64,000 nt of DNA from Azolla caroliniana (lineage: Eukaryota; Polypodiophyta). The notes beneath the pieces were generated by a model. It saw nothing but the letters and a program-made list of their open reading frames with translations, was not told the DNA's origin and made no database searches. The stretch is taken from positions 19,220,001-19,284,000 of the forward strand of contig JBHGNT010000011.1 of assembly GCA_043228905.1 (NCBI GenBank), read 5' to 3'. Positions 50,531 to 63,794 of this stretch are shown one piece after another (the first letter of the stretch is position 1; every line of letters starts with the position of its first letter). The translations under genes and the position numbers were made by a program.

Positions 50531-51817
50531 CAAAGGCATGTAGCAAATTAGCGATATGTTAGTGATGCATTGGCTGTAAACAAATGTGGCTTACCAACCC
50601 ATACAAAGAGGAGACAACTTACAACCTAATTAGCATCATTTCCTCATGGCCTGCAATTGGCAAATGGCAATTCAAAGCAACATCTGTTTCCTAGCATAGA
50701 ATTCTTACACAAAACATAATATAATTTATTGCGGATTATTGTTGATTCCTTCCATTCCACACTCTAGCCTTTTCGTAAGTCTCCTCTCGAAATTAATTGT
50801 GTCTTAACAATTGGGCCAACTTTGGGACATGTTAAGATTCACACGGGTGTCCTTTAGCAACGATCTTCCTAAATCCCTAGCAATCTATCACCGAGAATCC
50901 AATCAATGAACATTTAACCCTTGGAACACATTGTTGATTTGATGCCATTAAAAAAATGCAATAGTCCTTACACTTGGAAGGATCAAAAGCATTTAGACAT
51001 TCATTTGTGTCTCACATAGTTTTGCACTAAGGAGAATATACTTTAGTGTATGTTGTTTCAATCCAATTATTCATTAAGGTAGGTCATGAGAGAAACTTTT
51101 GATATAGTTGTTAATGTGGTAGCTTTCCTTAGCCATACCTTTTCATTCTAACAAGCTTTTTCTTTATTTGACCAGATACTGCCATCTAGTAGAGAGGAAT
51201 GCAATTCCTAGCAAAGGGAATTACTTGTGTTATCTAGTTTACTATGTTGACATAGAAATGATAGATATTTGTCTCAATTTAAATACTTCTTTCAACTAGG
51301 GGCCGTAAAAGTGGGAGATGTGCACAATTAGACTGGGTTTTGGTCTATGCAAAGATGCTTCTTATACATTCTATCTAGTCATAGGCTTACTTGGTAGAAG
51401 CTATAAGTACACCATTGATGGAGGACTCCTTGCCAATGAAGTCAGATGAGCAACCATGATTGGATTGGATCATTGGTGTTTATGGATGGAACTCACTTTT
51501 CATTCAATGGTTATTGTCTAAGGTTAAACATAAGTGGAATGAAAATCAGTTCGATCACATATGATTGCAAATGTTCTGCAGTAGTTAGGCATTCTGAATC
51601 TCCATTTCCCCCAAAAAATTGAATTTGTGGAGGGTTGTGATTTTGAATCTCCCAAGGATTAGGAATCTCTTATTGGGAACCATTTTTTTCATTTTGAGGT
51701 ATTAGCCTTTAGGAATCTCCTCGTATTGGGATATGCACATTGCGTCCATATTTGATGCTCGGCATGGAGTTCAATTATATTGTGGTGTCCCTTGGATGCA
51801 AGTGCATGCCTTCATGT
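50531..51817. other. Intergenic sequence
   Basis: Nothing recognised. Confidence 0.4.
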
Positions 51818-52049
51818 TGGGTGTGCATGTGTTCCTTTGAGCCCCTTTTAGCATACCCTTGTTTAGCATGCATGCCTTCATGCTATGGTGTACAAGTGTT
51901 CCGTTGAGCCACCCTTTTAGCATACCCTTGTTAGGACGCATGTAGCTAAGTAAAGCCAACCCAAATGGATACCTTTGTACGACTATAAATTGAATAGGAA
52001 GTAAGAAGCTAAGCAAGTTGGTTTGGATTCCATTTATGTGCATTTCACA
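51818..52049 (+). repeat. Solo or fragment LTR of the Ty3-type family
   Basis: Begins TGTGCATGTGTTCCTTTGAG and ends ATGTGCATTTCACA. This matches the LTRs of the Ty3-type element at 27737-29235, which runs on the minus strand. No primer site or coding part follows. Confidence 0.6.
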
Positions 52050-52694
52050 ATATCTATGGAAGTTAAAAGGAGTGTTGACTTCACAATTGTGTTAGTGGGG
52101 CGAATTGAGATCTCTCCTTGGCTGAATGATAATCCTACATATTGGTGCTTCAACACACCCCTCTACACATGTAATGGTGACACAACATTAGTATATACTA
52201 ACAAGGTACCATTTTTCACATTTAATTAATATAATTGCATGTGTCCATGAGAGAGAGAGAGAGAGAGAGAGTTTTAATGGAAAACCAATGTGATCTATGG
52301 GATGGGGCCAAGCCCAAGACCAGCATCAAACTTTCTCCCAATTTTATAACACTAATGGTTTAATATAAACCACCAGACCTACAACGAAATAGAGATTACA
52401 AGAAAATGACCATATATTACAACATAGTTACAAATCTCTAAGATATCCCAAGGGAAAAAAATTGTACATTGATAAATGCTTAAGGGGGCATTTTGCTATA
52501 GAATTTTGGACTGAGGGACAATTAACTCAAGAGATGAATATGAACGGTTAGCTTAGCTTTAAGCAAGAATCAAGCAAATTTTCTACACTTCAACTCAATA
52601 CACACTCGATGAAACTTTTCCTTCCCAATATAGGACGTAATAATACATTCTTGTTATAATATACACTTAGAGTAGCAAAGGCTACCCACATCTC

Positions 52695-54340
52695 TCACTC
52701 TTGTAGTCGTTCAAGTACCTCTACAATAGTACCCATTGATGGTCTCAATTTTGGATCTGGATTCAAGCATCGGAATGCAAGTTGCCCTATTCTTCGAACC
52801 CCTATAGTGGAATATTGTCCATCCAAATGAGAATCAACAATTTCTAAAAGCTTCCGTTTATTTTGCAAATATGGACGAGCCCAATGCACAAGCTTTCGCT
52901 CTCCATTTGGTCGGTTATCATCAATGCTACGTTTTCCCGTCAATACTTCGAGCAATACCACTCCATAGCTATAAACATCACTCTTCAAGCTCAAATGTCC
53001 TTATAATATGAGAGCGCACGAAACCAGCCGGATGCACGTTATTAGTATATAAATGTCAACATCAAAGCTCTAATGGCATCATTTTGATTAAGTTTTTTAT
53101 AATATAGTATTACCAGTCAAAATATATTCAGGCGCTGCATAACCATGCGTTCCCATAACTCGCGTTGATACATGACTTTTATTTCCTTGAGGACCATCCT
53201 TGGCAAGACCAAAATCCGAAAGCTTTGCTTCAAACTCCTAAAATATGCCATCACTTCTCAGGTTAGAAATGATAAGAAACAAGAAGGCTAATATGATAAA
53301 ATGTATGCAAAAAAAGTCGCATGCAATAGAACTATATAAAAAGTTTAGTATTTTAACCATATTTAAGAAGTTGAATGTTTCTAGTTTAGGGTTTGAAAAC
53401 CATGTTTAATAAGACAAAATGTTTAAAGTTGCGTAAGAAAACATGTTTAAAAAGTGAAAATGTTTAGGGTTGGCGTTTGAAACCATGTTTAGAAAGTCAA
53501 AATATTTAGGGTTTAGGGTCTGAAACCATGTCTGAGATGTGTTTAAAGTTTGAAACATATTTGATGGACTGAAAACATTTTAAACTCTATTAGCACATAC
53601 ATAATCCAGAAGGATGTTTGACGTCTTGAAATCTCGATAAATGACCGGATTCTTTCGGTTATGAAGAAACTCCACACCTCTCGCAGCGCCAAGCATGATC
53701 TTTATCCTCGTTTGCCAGGAGAGAGGAGAAGCCCTTCCTGCTGGAGAGAAAACAAAAACTTAAAGCTACATCACACATGCCATGCTATAGGGGAGATATC
53801 ATTCACTTTACAGTATCTTCTTTTTATTAAGAAGTTTTTCTAATAAAATTTATTTACGTTATGTTTTGTTTATATATGCTTCTCTTTATATTTAGAACAA
53901 AATCATTGGTGAGGTAGAAAAGGGCTCTACGTCGGAAAAGATGGTTATCGAGACTGCCCCGTTGCATGAATTCATAGACAAGAAGCCTGTAATCATCTTC
54001 AATACAAAATCCAATTAGTTTCACAAGGTTTGGATGAAGGAGGTGCCCAAGAAATACGATCTCTGTCTGTTCAAGTGGACATAAACACAAAATCAGTCTT
54101 CCAGGGTTATATCTCAATCGAAATGACTACAATAGCTTTTCATGAATTGAATGACGTCCAAGAAAATAGATATACGTATATACTACATATGTATATATGT
54201 AGGTTTCTATGTTTGTGTAGGTGTGTGCTGCTTGTCCGCATGTTGCATGACTAAGCATGAGCATGTCGGCATGTGTATGTATCTATATATACATATCCAA
54301 ACATATATACAATGTGTGTATATATATGTATGTATGTATG

Positions 54341-54371
<31 letters not shown>

Positions 54372-55539
54372 GCACACATACATCCATATATACATATCAG
54401 AAACAGAAAAATATTGACCATGCATTCTTTATGGCCTTGCAAGCCACTCTGGCTGAGAATTTTGACTGCTACAGTGAGCCCTGTGTTGGGCTTAGCTGGG
54501 GCAGTGGTATGCTCATTTATCCAACCCTTGAATACACTACCAAATCCACCCTCACCCAAAATGCTATCAGGTCGAAAGTTCCTGGTGGCAGTTTTGAGAT
54601 CAACAAAGGAAAACCTTCTTAATTGCGGGGGTAACTCAAGTTCCCGAGAGGAATTCCACTCTGGAGTCCCATGTGATAAAAACGAGATATCTGATGATAA
54701 TGAAGATTTTCTGGTGTGGTCCGACTGAAGTGTCGTTGAGCTGCTTCCTGCTTCCAAATGAACCAAAAAGAACCCTCATGTTGGGGCATCACAAGAGCAG
54801 AAGCCATTCATGTGATCACAACCAATTATGGATAGAAATCAAGGTGACATGCTAAACACTCATTGTAAATTCAAATTGCAATTATTTGTTTATCTTTGGG
54901 ATTGGACTTATCAGAAACATGAAAAATCACTGATGTGGTCACAATAAATCTACTTTGAAAGTGTTAATAGAAATTAAGGTTGATGCGTTGGGTAATTGGT
55001 TGGAATTTCATCATGATGGGGGAAATGTTTTGCTGTGATTAATTATCTATATTTGGAGTTTGGCTCATCAGAAATATGAAAAGTATTGATGCAATCACAA
55101 GATAAATACCACAAAGGTCACAATTTGCATAAACATTTTGAAATTCAAAGATTATGAGGATAATCTCTTCGATATGTATAGAAGACCCTATCTCCCCCTA
55201 CTCTTTCCAAAAATTTGTGACCATGAATTCATGCAATCAGATACAAATGTTAGGGTTTTCACAAGATCTCAAAGAGAACAAAAGGATAAAAGTACACAAA
55301 AGAAACTGCAAATGAATTATTATGAGCTCTGTTTTCATATTACCGGTGGTAGAGGAACCAAAGGTAGCTGAAGGATTCTTATTCTCTGTTTCGGATCGAT
55401 GGACTTTGATGCAAGCAATACAAGGAGAGAAGAGGCAACCACCCAATTCTGCAACTACTGCTTCTCTTCCTCCTCCTCCTCCTTCGTTATCTTTGGAACA
55501 ATAATTCTGAGCATGGTCACAACTGAAGAATAAACCCAT
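52695..55539 (-). CDS. PBL34/35/36-like receptor-like cytoplasmic kinase (RLCK VII)
   Basis: Six exons on the minus strand: 55539-55344, 54750-54419, 54066-53931, 53740-53601, 53237-53114 and 52999-52695. All have GT-AG borders and the joined frame gives 410 aa. [14 protein letters not shown] opens with Gly2, a myristoylation signal, and is cysteine-rich, so plasma membrane attachment is likely. The kinase runs from about residue 111: [10 protein letters not shown] (130-139), Lys162 (VAVKIL), [13 protein letters not shown] (255-267, catalytic Asp258), DFGLAK (276-281) and the activation segment [40 protein letters not shown] and [15 protein letters not shown] are close to PBL34-36, which act downstream of surface receptors in immunity and development. 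The exon 2 acceptor could instead lie at 54775. The usual KEWL reads KECM at residues 173-176. The protein ends at ERLQE, without the long C-terminal tail of Arabidopsis PBL34. Confidence 0.9.
53350..53580. repeat. Degenerate tandem repeat in a kinase intron
   Basis: Units of about 50-60 bp marked by TTTAGGGTTTGAAAACCATG and variants. Two adjacent TTTAGGG copies occur near 53508. Confidence 0.6.
54284..54375. repeat. TA/TG microsatellite in the kinase intron 2
   Basis: Imperfect TATG and TA runs inside the 352-bp intron between exons 2 and 3 of the PBL-like kinase gene. Confidence 0.9.
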
Positions 55540-55599
55540 ACCAAAACAGAAGAAAGATTCGAGCTCGAGCCCTTCATGAAACCATGTGCGCCTCAATAA

Positions 55600-55748
55600 T
55601 AGAAGAAGAAGAAGAAGAAGAAAAAAAAAAAAAAAAGCAAAGAGACGGCTTGACTCGGCCTAGTGTGTTTGGGATCTGTTTTTGCTTGCTTATAGTTATA
55701 ACTTATAACTTTTTGCTCATATTATTGCTTACTTCCACTTCTGTTTTG

Positions 55749-55838
<90 letters not shown>
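55600..55838. repeat. GAA, A, GT and GA simple repeats
   Basis: A GAA run and an A run of 16 or more bases at 55601-55636. A GT run of about 50 bp follows at 55750-55799, continuing into a GA run to 55838. They lie upstream of the kinase start and directly before a dispersed repeat. Confidence 0.95.
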
Positions 55839-55842
<4 letters not shown>

Positions 55843-55865
55843 TCAACCAGGAAGAGAGAGAACTC

Positions 55866-56040
55866 TCCAAGGTCACATATCATCATATTCGCCATTTGAA
55901 TTGGTGTGTAGGGTGGCATTGAGTTTGATGTCGTAGTTTTCTTTAGATCCCTAGATAGAAGGGGTTCTATAGTTTGTTGTAAGTTAGTCATGGTGGTGTT
56001 TTTTTCTTTCGTAATGAAAGCCATTATTTACGAAAAAGAG
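55866..56040 (+). repeat. Dispersed repeat, copy 2
   Basis: Shares spaced blocks with 3150-3415 (see that entry) and ends in an ACGAAAAAGAGAGA-type tail. Confidence 0.5.
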
Positions 56041-56045
56041 AGAGA

Positions 56046-56205
56046 TTTTGGTCCCAAACCTAGACCCGAACCCGGTCCAAGTCTGGTATCAATCAGGAGG
56101 CAACAGTGGCACTTGTGTGTTTGATTTTGGTCCTAGACCTAGACCTGAACCTAGCCCTAGTCTGGTATCAGTCGGGAGGCAACCGTGGGACTTGACCTTG
56201 GTCTC
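56046..56205. repeat. 79-bp tandem duplication
   Basis: GTCTGGTATCAATCAGGAGG (56081) recurs as GTCTGGTATCAGTCGGGAGG (56160), with matching flanks that include an imperfect ACCTAGACCC array. Confidence 0.75.
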
Positions 56206-58155
56206 AGTCTCAGTCTCTAGTGAGGGGGCTACATTTACTACCATCCCCCCTTTTTGAACCTCCCCTCTCTAGATATATCCTATCTCGCTTTAGTAGAAGC
56301 ACGAACAACTGCTCGACGATCCCTGAGGACAGAACACTATGGTGGACGTCGTGGAAAAACGGATCGATCTTGTGATTCAGCTTCAATAGACAAATTCACA
56401 AACCCGTCGACCATGGCCATGGCTAAACTGACCACTTCGCCCTTCGGCATTGGCAAATGTTATATACGATTTGCCCAAAACATGCATGCTCATTGTGCGG
56501 TTTTCTACAGAACTCGATGAAATTGAGGAGATAAAACTCGACGATGGAACTTGTTGAGTGGTAACGGCTCTCGAGTGAAGCTTATGATTACCCAAACCCC
56601 CCATGAAAGTTCATACAAGGGATTTTATTAGATGCCAGTGAAATTGCAAAACAATAGTTACTAACCGATATTCGGAAGGTCACAAGGATCGTGGAAACCA
56701 TTGGCATAATTTACAATTTACTAGAAAAAAGAAGAAGCGGACAATCCACAATCTAAAAGCTTTGCCTTTTAAGTTGGTAAAATATATAGTAAGTTCCCTG
56801 CAAAGATCTCAATTTGCAAGGTTTGAATAACCCTTTTACAAATACAATAGGATATGGTTGAATGGACAACCTTCATCACCAGATAGTTAGGGAGACCTCC
56901 AATTGACAACCATTATCATACACTTTGTCTTATCCGTGTGCAATGTTGGTGACCCCCATGACTTTCTAAACCCTATACGTAGACGATAAATCTCATTGTT
57001 GGCATGCCATTGCTACTTTTACAAATCCCACATGACTTGACCTAATGCCACTTGCATGCTCTTTCTGATGTCACTCGATCTCATTTGTCATAGTTAGATT
57101 CGCATTAGATCCATTACATTATTCAATCTTATATCATATAAAGACCTCACTATCATGGAATCATTGCATCTACATTTTCTATGTTATAACTTATAAGGTG
57201 TTGTTTGTGTCACATTATAGAAAATTGTTGATATTATCTTAAAGTATTATCTTAGAACATGAATTTAACAATGCGAACTTCCTCTCGCTCTTCTTTCAAT
57301 ATGGTCTCTGTTTAAAGCCGAGAAGTGTGTTTGTATGCAATAAATGGAAAAAATTAGAAGTTTGCGATCGACTGATTTATATATGCCCTTTGTTGCACAT
57401 GTAAACCCACTTTATTATGTAATGACCATTTAAGGTACTAATGTATCGAAATCTAAGCGGGTTAATGACATTTATAGTTTAAAATGAGTATCACATTGAA
57501 CAACTTTATTAGGCGAGTAATTAAAAAATCCAATACACCAATTGTATCATTCCACATGGGTTTGTGATCAATGTGAATTTGTCCATGAACATTTGTTATA
57601 GTTGTTGGTTATATTGCAATGCTCTAAGGGTTTGAGCCTTGTGGGTTCATACAAGGATTATGTGGATGCCATTTAATGGTGTGCATTCATTGCGGAAAAA
57701 AACTCATTCACATGTCAATTCTGGATTTATATCCCATATATGTGTATTGTATTTTAACCTCAATGTGTGAAAGGTAATGATGAGTCTTGTTACTAGCTCA
57801 TTTATGGATGTATGAATAAGACAAAAAAAAGTACACGTCTATTTAGGGGTGAGTTTATCTTGCGGCATGTCTTTCATCTTACTTGCCCCATGGGCCACAA
57901 GTTACAACCATTCATTCATTAATTACATACCAAGTTTGGCTAGTCTTGATTGTCCTTAACTTACCCACAATTAATCATTCATTACATATAAGGTTTAGCT
58001 TGTCTCAACTACCCCACGATCATCCATCCATCTAAGCTTCTTTGCTTGGCCCTAACTTACTATGAATTCATGGACCTATCTACCTTGGAAGTCCAAATTT
58101 CCAATCATGGAAAGGCGTTAGCCATTTGATAGAAGGGGTAATATGAATAATAAAA
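56206..58155. other. Intergenic sequence
   Basis: No gene recognised. Confidence 0.4.
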
Positions 58156-58470
58156 AGGGAAAAGTACCAGGATACCCCTGGAAGTTCGTCTATTTACTAG
58201 AATGCCCATGGAAGTTCCAAATTTACCAAACTACCCCTATGTCCAAAAAATTACACTTTATAAAGTAATTATACACTCAAATCTACAAGCCCTATTTACG
58301 AAAGATGGAAGAAATGGACCCGAACTAGCCCTATTTACCAAAGTTTTGAGTGTATAATTACTTTATAAAGTGTAATTTTTTGGACATAGGGGTAGTTTGG
58401 TAAATTTGGAACTTCCATGGGCATTCTGGTAAATAGACGAACTTCCAGGGGTATCCTGGTACTTTTCCCT
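58156..58470. mobile_element. Foldback MITE, 315 bp
   Basis: Two arms of about 125 bp (58156-58282 and 58344-58470) are nearly perfect inverted copies, with one clear mismatch (TTTACTAG against TTTACCAG), and enclose about 60 bp. Each arm starts AGGGAAAAGTACCAGG. The string AATAAAA lies on both sides (58149-58155 and 58471-58477). Each arm holds three related units of about 29 bp, starting TACCAGGATACCCCTGGAAG, TACTAGAATGCCCATGGAAG and TACCAAACTACCCCTATG. There is no coding capacity. The superfamily cannot be assigned from the 7-bp duplication. Confidence 0.85.
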
Positions 58471-58477
58471 AATAAAA

Positions 58478-61400
58478 ATACCCTTCGTCCTAGATGGAAT
58501 AATATCATTTATACCCCCAACAACCTTTCAATATTACTCTTGCTAATGATGAAAACTAAACAAGACCTAAAACTACAAATGACTTGATTAGTTTATCTAG
58601 CTCAATCAAATAGTATAACCTGGTCATTTCATGGAGTTTTTTAGAGAGAGAGAGAGAGAGAGAGTTTGGGTCCAACATCTTTTTAGAATATGTTTTACAT
58701 ATTTGTAAAGGTGTGCGTGTTTTACATGTTAATTTTGTTACTGGGTGAAAGTTGAAACATTCGGCATTTATGGATAACAATAATGCTTATAGACCCAACT
58801 CATCATCCATACTATTTCGTTGAATAAATAACTTATAGAACTTTAATTCTCATGGACATGTATATGCAATACCAACACAACTCACCGACCATGAAAAGTA
58901 ATAAAGCAAAACGTCACGTCACATTAAAGCAATGTGTGCGAGAATTTGATTTTATACTATGTATAATATAGGACTTTCAAAGACATCCGGACCAATTCAA
59001 ACGGAGCAAATTATTGCCCTTAGAATCGCAACCTTAAACTATTAAGATTGTCAAATTAAAAAACATTTGTGACGGTAAGATGATGGCAATGGGCTAATGT
59101 TAAATTCATACTGAAAAGTTTTCCCATTTGATCAAGATCATGCACACAAACAAATTGGTCTCAAAGTTTTGGATTTAAGTAGTTGTGCTTTATTAAATAC
59201 AATGTTGGTGTATATATCCACAATTACTAACATACACATATACCCATATATACTATATTGCTTTTGTGGTTTGTGATAAGGCAAAAAAAGATGGATATGA
59301 ATGAATACCTTTAGGCTTTCATGGTCACACCACAATTTATTTTTAAGAATTTGCGTTTTATATATTGTTACAAGGATGCTCGAATCAAGAGGATATGGTC
59401 TATAATTGTTTTGCATGTGCCAACAATTCATCTTAGCATTCGTTTTCCCTTATGTGACATGTCAATGCAAGTCGTTATCCAAGAGGAATAGGAAAGACAT
59501 CACAATTATACTTTGGGGTCAGGGTTCGGGCCCTTATCTACGTGAATATTTTATTATTATTATTGATATTATTCTACAACATGAAAAAATGGGAGATCTT
59601 GGATTTCAAGATACATGAACGGGCTATGTGAACTCTCTCATTCTCCCTAATATAAGATTGGGACCTAACTTAATCCCTACCTATTGTTGTTGAAGAGGGG
59701 AAACATAAGTATTCATATTCCTTCCTATATTTTTAAATAATAGATATTTTGGATGTAGCTAAACTAAACTGTTGCAAATAATGCTAGAGTATCAACCATG
59801 ATTAAGTAATATTTGAAGTTTACCATGAGTAATAAAATTAATTCCAATTATTAGTAATATATGCACACATAAGTGAAACAACATGGTTTCCATTGTCCAA
59901 TGATTGGAACCCCACAACTAAAATGTTTGTGAAAATGGCTCACAAAGTTCACATAAACAAGGTGTAGAAGTTGAGTCTTAAGTATAGTCATTTTGCAACG
60001 AAATATCGTGCCATTTAGAGATAGACGTAATATTAAGATGAGTAAAATAGGATAAAAAACGCGGATGAATAGTGTCCTATTTCATCACGATGGGAATAAT
60101 TTAATTTGAACATAAGTAAAAGGGAAATCATACACTTGGAGCACATCAACATTGGTTGTGTGAAGACAATGTGCTTGATATTGACTCAAATAATTGGAGA
60201 TGTTTATCTAGCAATAAGAAGTGCGCACTCTCTAAATGGTGGACCATGTAGGGTGGGTTGGGTTCACATGCACATCATCCCCATGTCCAAAAACTTAAAT
60301 GTGAATTTTTAGTCAAATATGTAACATGTCATCATAGCTTCCAATAAATGTTATCGACTATAGTCTATAACCAATCAAACATAACGAGTTTTAACACATG
60401 TAATCATATTACATTGAGTCCATTTCCCAAATTGATTAGGTTTAAATTTACCATCTAATAAATTAGTCAAGAAAGTATTTTAGTCGCTTATAATAAACTA
60501 TATATGATTATTTACAACTAGAGATCGAAAGAATAGGTTATTAAATATTTTGTTCATATGATTTCATAAGATATGTACTTACACCGGAACTTCTATCGAT
60601 ATAATTTGTACGTAAGAGAACATTAAGCATAGAGCACAATGTGATAATGACACTTGTGATGTGTACTTGTAGCTTATTGACAATGGTAGGAGATGGTGTT
60701 GCTCTGTTGATCAATTTCAAAGACGCGAATATAAGCACACGAATTAGTAAAATATTTCTAGCAACGGAGCACTATGATCCATCCACCAATGCATTGTCAA
60801 CATTGACGAGGCATCCATTGTCCTAATACGAAGGTTACAAAATATGATGAACATTGGTGGGGCATTGTTTCGTTGTATCGATGAAATATACCTAGTTGTA
60901 TAAAAAACAACCTAAAAAAAGGGGGATGGGACATTGTTTTATGTTGATGTAACCAAGGAGACTTATTTCTTAGAAGGGGAAATATATATATATCATTGTT
61001 CTTATTTTTACTTATTTAGATGATTTGAAAAAAATGATGTAGGCGTTATAATTATGCAGCCTTCCTAATAACATACAATACTACATTCAAACATGAATGA
61101 ACCCATAAATAGTGAGGCATTGGGTTGTGAATCATGATCCAATCTGATCCATGCCAATTATAAGATATTATGAGGAAAAATATTGCGTGCTTCGACATTG
61201 GGTTGGATTAATCGAGGGAATATCGAGTCAAATACAATGACCATTTACCTAGTAAACTAGATAATATGTACAAGTACAAATTAGAAAAAGGATTTTGATG
61301 ATCATGCAATCAAGGGGTCCATTTCAATATTTAAAACAATCAAGCAAGGGAGCGAGCGAGCGAGAGTTATTTGCAGCCATCGAAGCATGCATCCATCCAA

Positions 61401-62467
61401 TAACAATATTCCAATCGGAGTGATATTCATGGATGGAATGGGTAGATTGTGATAAGTAATTCTGTCCGAGCGAGTGGGCGAGCCACACATAATTTGACAA
61501 TCCCATCCAACGTTTCGTTTCGTAATTGGAACACAAATTCATGGGTGGGGATGATGGAAATCATCATCATCATCATCACCATCACCATAGTAGTTGTAAC
61601 TTGTAGTAGTGTAGAACTTGAAGAAGGAAAATTGATTGGTGGAATAGTCATGATTTGGAAGACAATAAGTAGTAGTGGGTATAATATCATGTGTTGGAGG
61701 ATTGGATTGGTTTAGGTATATTATCATGGGTGGGGATGGAAATCAATGTCTAGTAATTTGGGTGGTGTTGTTGGGTGGGCCGTTGGACCACAAGACATTT
61801 GGAGTTTGTCGAAAGTGGCGCGGGAGCGCCCAAAGGAGAGGAAGAAGGAGAGGATGGAGAAGAAGAGGAGGGTGGGGAGGTGGGTGGTCACGAGGGTAGG
61901 GGTGTGGCACAAGCTTAGCACAAACCCAATCATCACCATACTCCTCAACCACCTGCAACCTCCATCTCCCCCTTCCACCATGCTTAAAACTTCCTTCTTA
62001 TTCTTCTTCTTCTATGGTTTAATGCATGATTCAATGTTACTATACTATACCACCACCATGAGATTGTTCATGATACAAGATTGTTGTTGTTGTGATATGC
62101 AAGACATGGAGGTTGGGCATCATAGACGTTGTTGTCCCAACCGTCATGACCATTTCTATATAATTTATGTATATATATACATACGCACACACACATTATA
62201 TACATATATTATTATATATATATACAAGAGAATGTATCTTGCCAACACCTCTCCACTCATTGCCTATCTAATATTATCTGTCTTATCTATCTAAACTTAT
62301 CTATATAATACTAATATCTATATATATCTATGTACACACACCTCTTACTTACTTCACAAGGTTTTCCTCTTCTCACATCACACTTTACTACTACTATTAC
62401 ACTAACACGTCTTATGCCTCTTTGCTTGTGTTAATATCCGCATGTCCCCATTGTATTGTCTCTATAC

Positions 62468-62501
<34 letters not shown>

Positions 62502-63794
62502 GCATGCGTATGTGCATGTATATTATATTGTAGGATTATATCTAGATCATAAATATATGTAGACTATATTGCTCAACAAACACATGTATCTTAAGCTTCA
62601 TTGACATCTTGATCATGTAACTACATGTTCAATGGCAAAGAAATTGGTCATATTCCACTTAACAAACACGTGTATCTTAACCTTCATTGACACCTTAATC
62701 ATGTAACGACATGTTCAATGGCAAAGTTCTAGGTGGTCGTAAATCTAAATACTCGTAGTTATTGAACACTCATTTTACCAAGCCATCATATGTGGTTGTA
62801 TCCTATTGAGTCGAATGTTTGAGATGATGACCTTGCCATGGCACACACGGAGTGGGAAGAGAATGATGAGAGTTTCGAAAGATGACAAGAATTTTATCGT
62901 GACATTAGCGCTATTTTTCCCATGTAAAATATATTAAGGGACAAATTTGACATGTTTTTTATCCCTTGGGTTGAAGGGTAATGTTGGCTGTACCCTTTGT
63001 ATTTCTAGAAATATCACCATGTACACTCGATCAACTTAGCATGAATGTGCTTGAAAATCACGTTTTTACAATATCATTCATTAGAAGGGGATGCACGAAT
63101 CACTATCTCTAGCATTATATTGTGATTGATGCAAAGTAAAGTAATTATAGTGATGGCTACGGTTAGTTCTAACAAAATAATATCATAATTAGTACTAATG
63201 ATAGTAAATTCATGCAAATTACAATGATTAAGCGTGCGTGTGGTAGTTGGGTGATTAGGTTTATTATTAGAGTTGCCAGTACTACACTAGCATATTGCCA
63301 ATTATCAAAATTGATGGCCTCACTAATTATGACTAGAATTAGTATCAAGTACAATACCAATGACCTAGCTAACTAGAACACTAAATGTCATAGTAATCAC
63401 GAATCACAATGTTATTATTGAGAAATATATTATTCTTTTGTACGTGGGGGGCTATATGTACCTACCTTTTTATAGGGCCTGAGGCTTCCAGAAGTTGATA
63501 TTAAATAAAAAAAGGATATGGCTAAGCCGTGGGATATGAGAGTGCCTGTACAAAATTGCTCGGGATGTGAGATCTGTATGCACACGTAGACTCAAAGGTG
63601 AGACACGTAACACAGAGACGTGCAAACCTAGTTTTGTCCCTTGAAAGTCATGTACTTAGTTATTTGAATACCCATGCTTGCCCCCCACCCAATTGCCTTT
63701 CATTCATTAGCTGACATTGTGTGTCTCGAGCAAATGATACGTTGCCCATTATAGCTCAAAAAAACGTGGATGGAGGTGCTCTCTCTCTCTCTCA
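58478..63794. other. Long intergenic region
   Basis: No gene recognised. It holds GA runs (58645), an 86-bp tandem duplication at 62575-62745, a GT run (62468-62502) and CAT runs at 61560-61590. A purine-rich, more GC-rich stretch at 61790-61900 has open frames on both strands without a domain. Confidence 0.4.
62575..62745. repeat. 86-bp tandem duplication
   Basis: AACAAACACATGTATCTTAA at 62575 recurs as AACAAACACGTGTATCTTAA at 62661, each followed by ACATGTTCAATGGCAAAG. Confidence 0.8.

Noticed and set aside
55722-56024. Frames with HTHTHT, SLSLSL or CVCVCV text
   Set aside because: Products of the GT and GA microsatellite.
61746-62294. 182-codon frame in a purine-rich stretch
   Set aside because: Low-complexity lysine, arginine and glycine text running into a TA-rich microsatellite; an equally open frame exists on the other strand.
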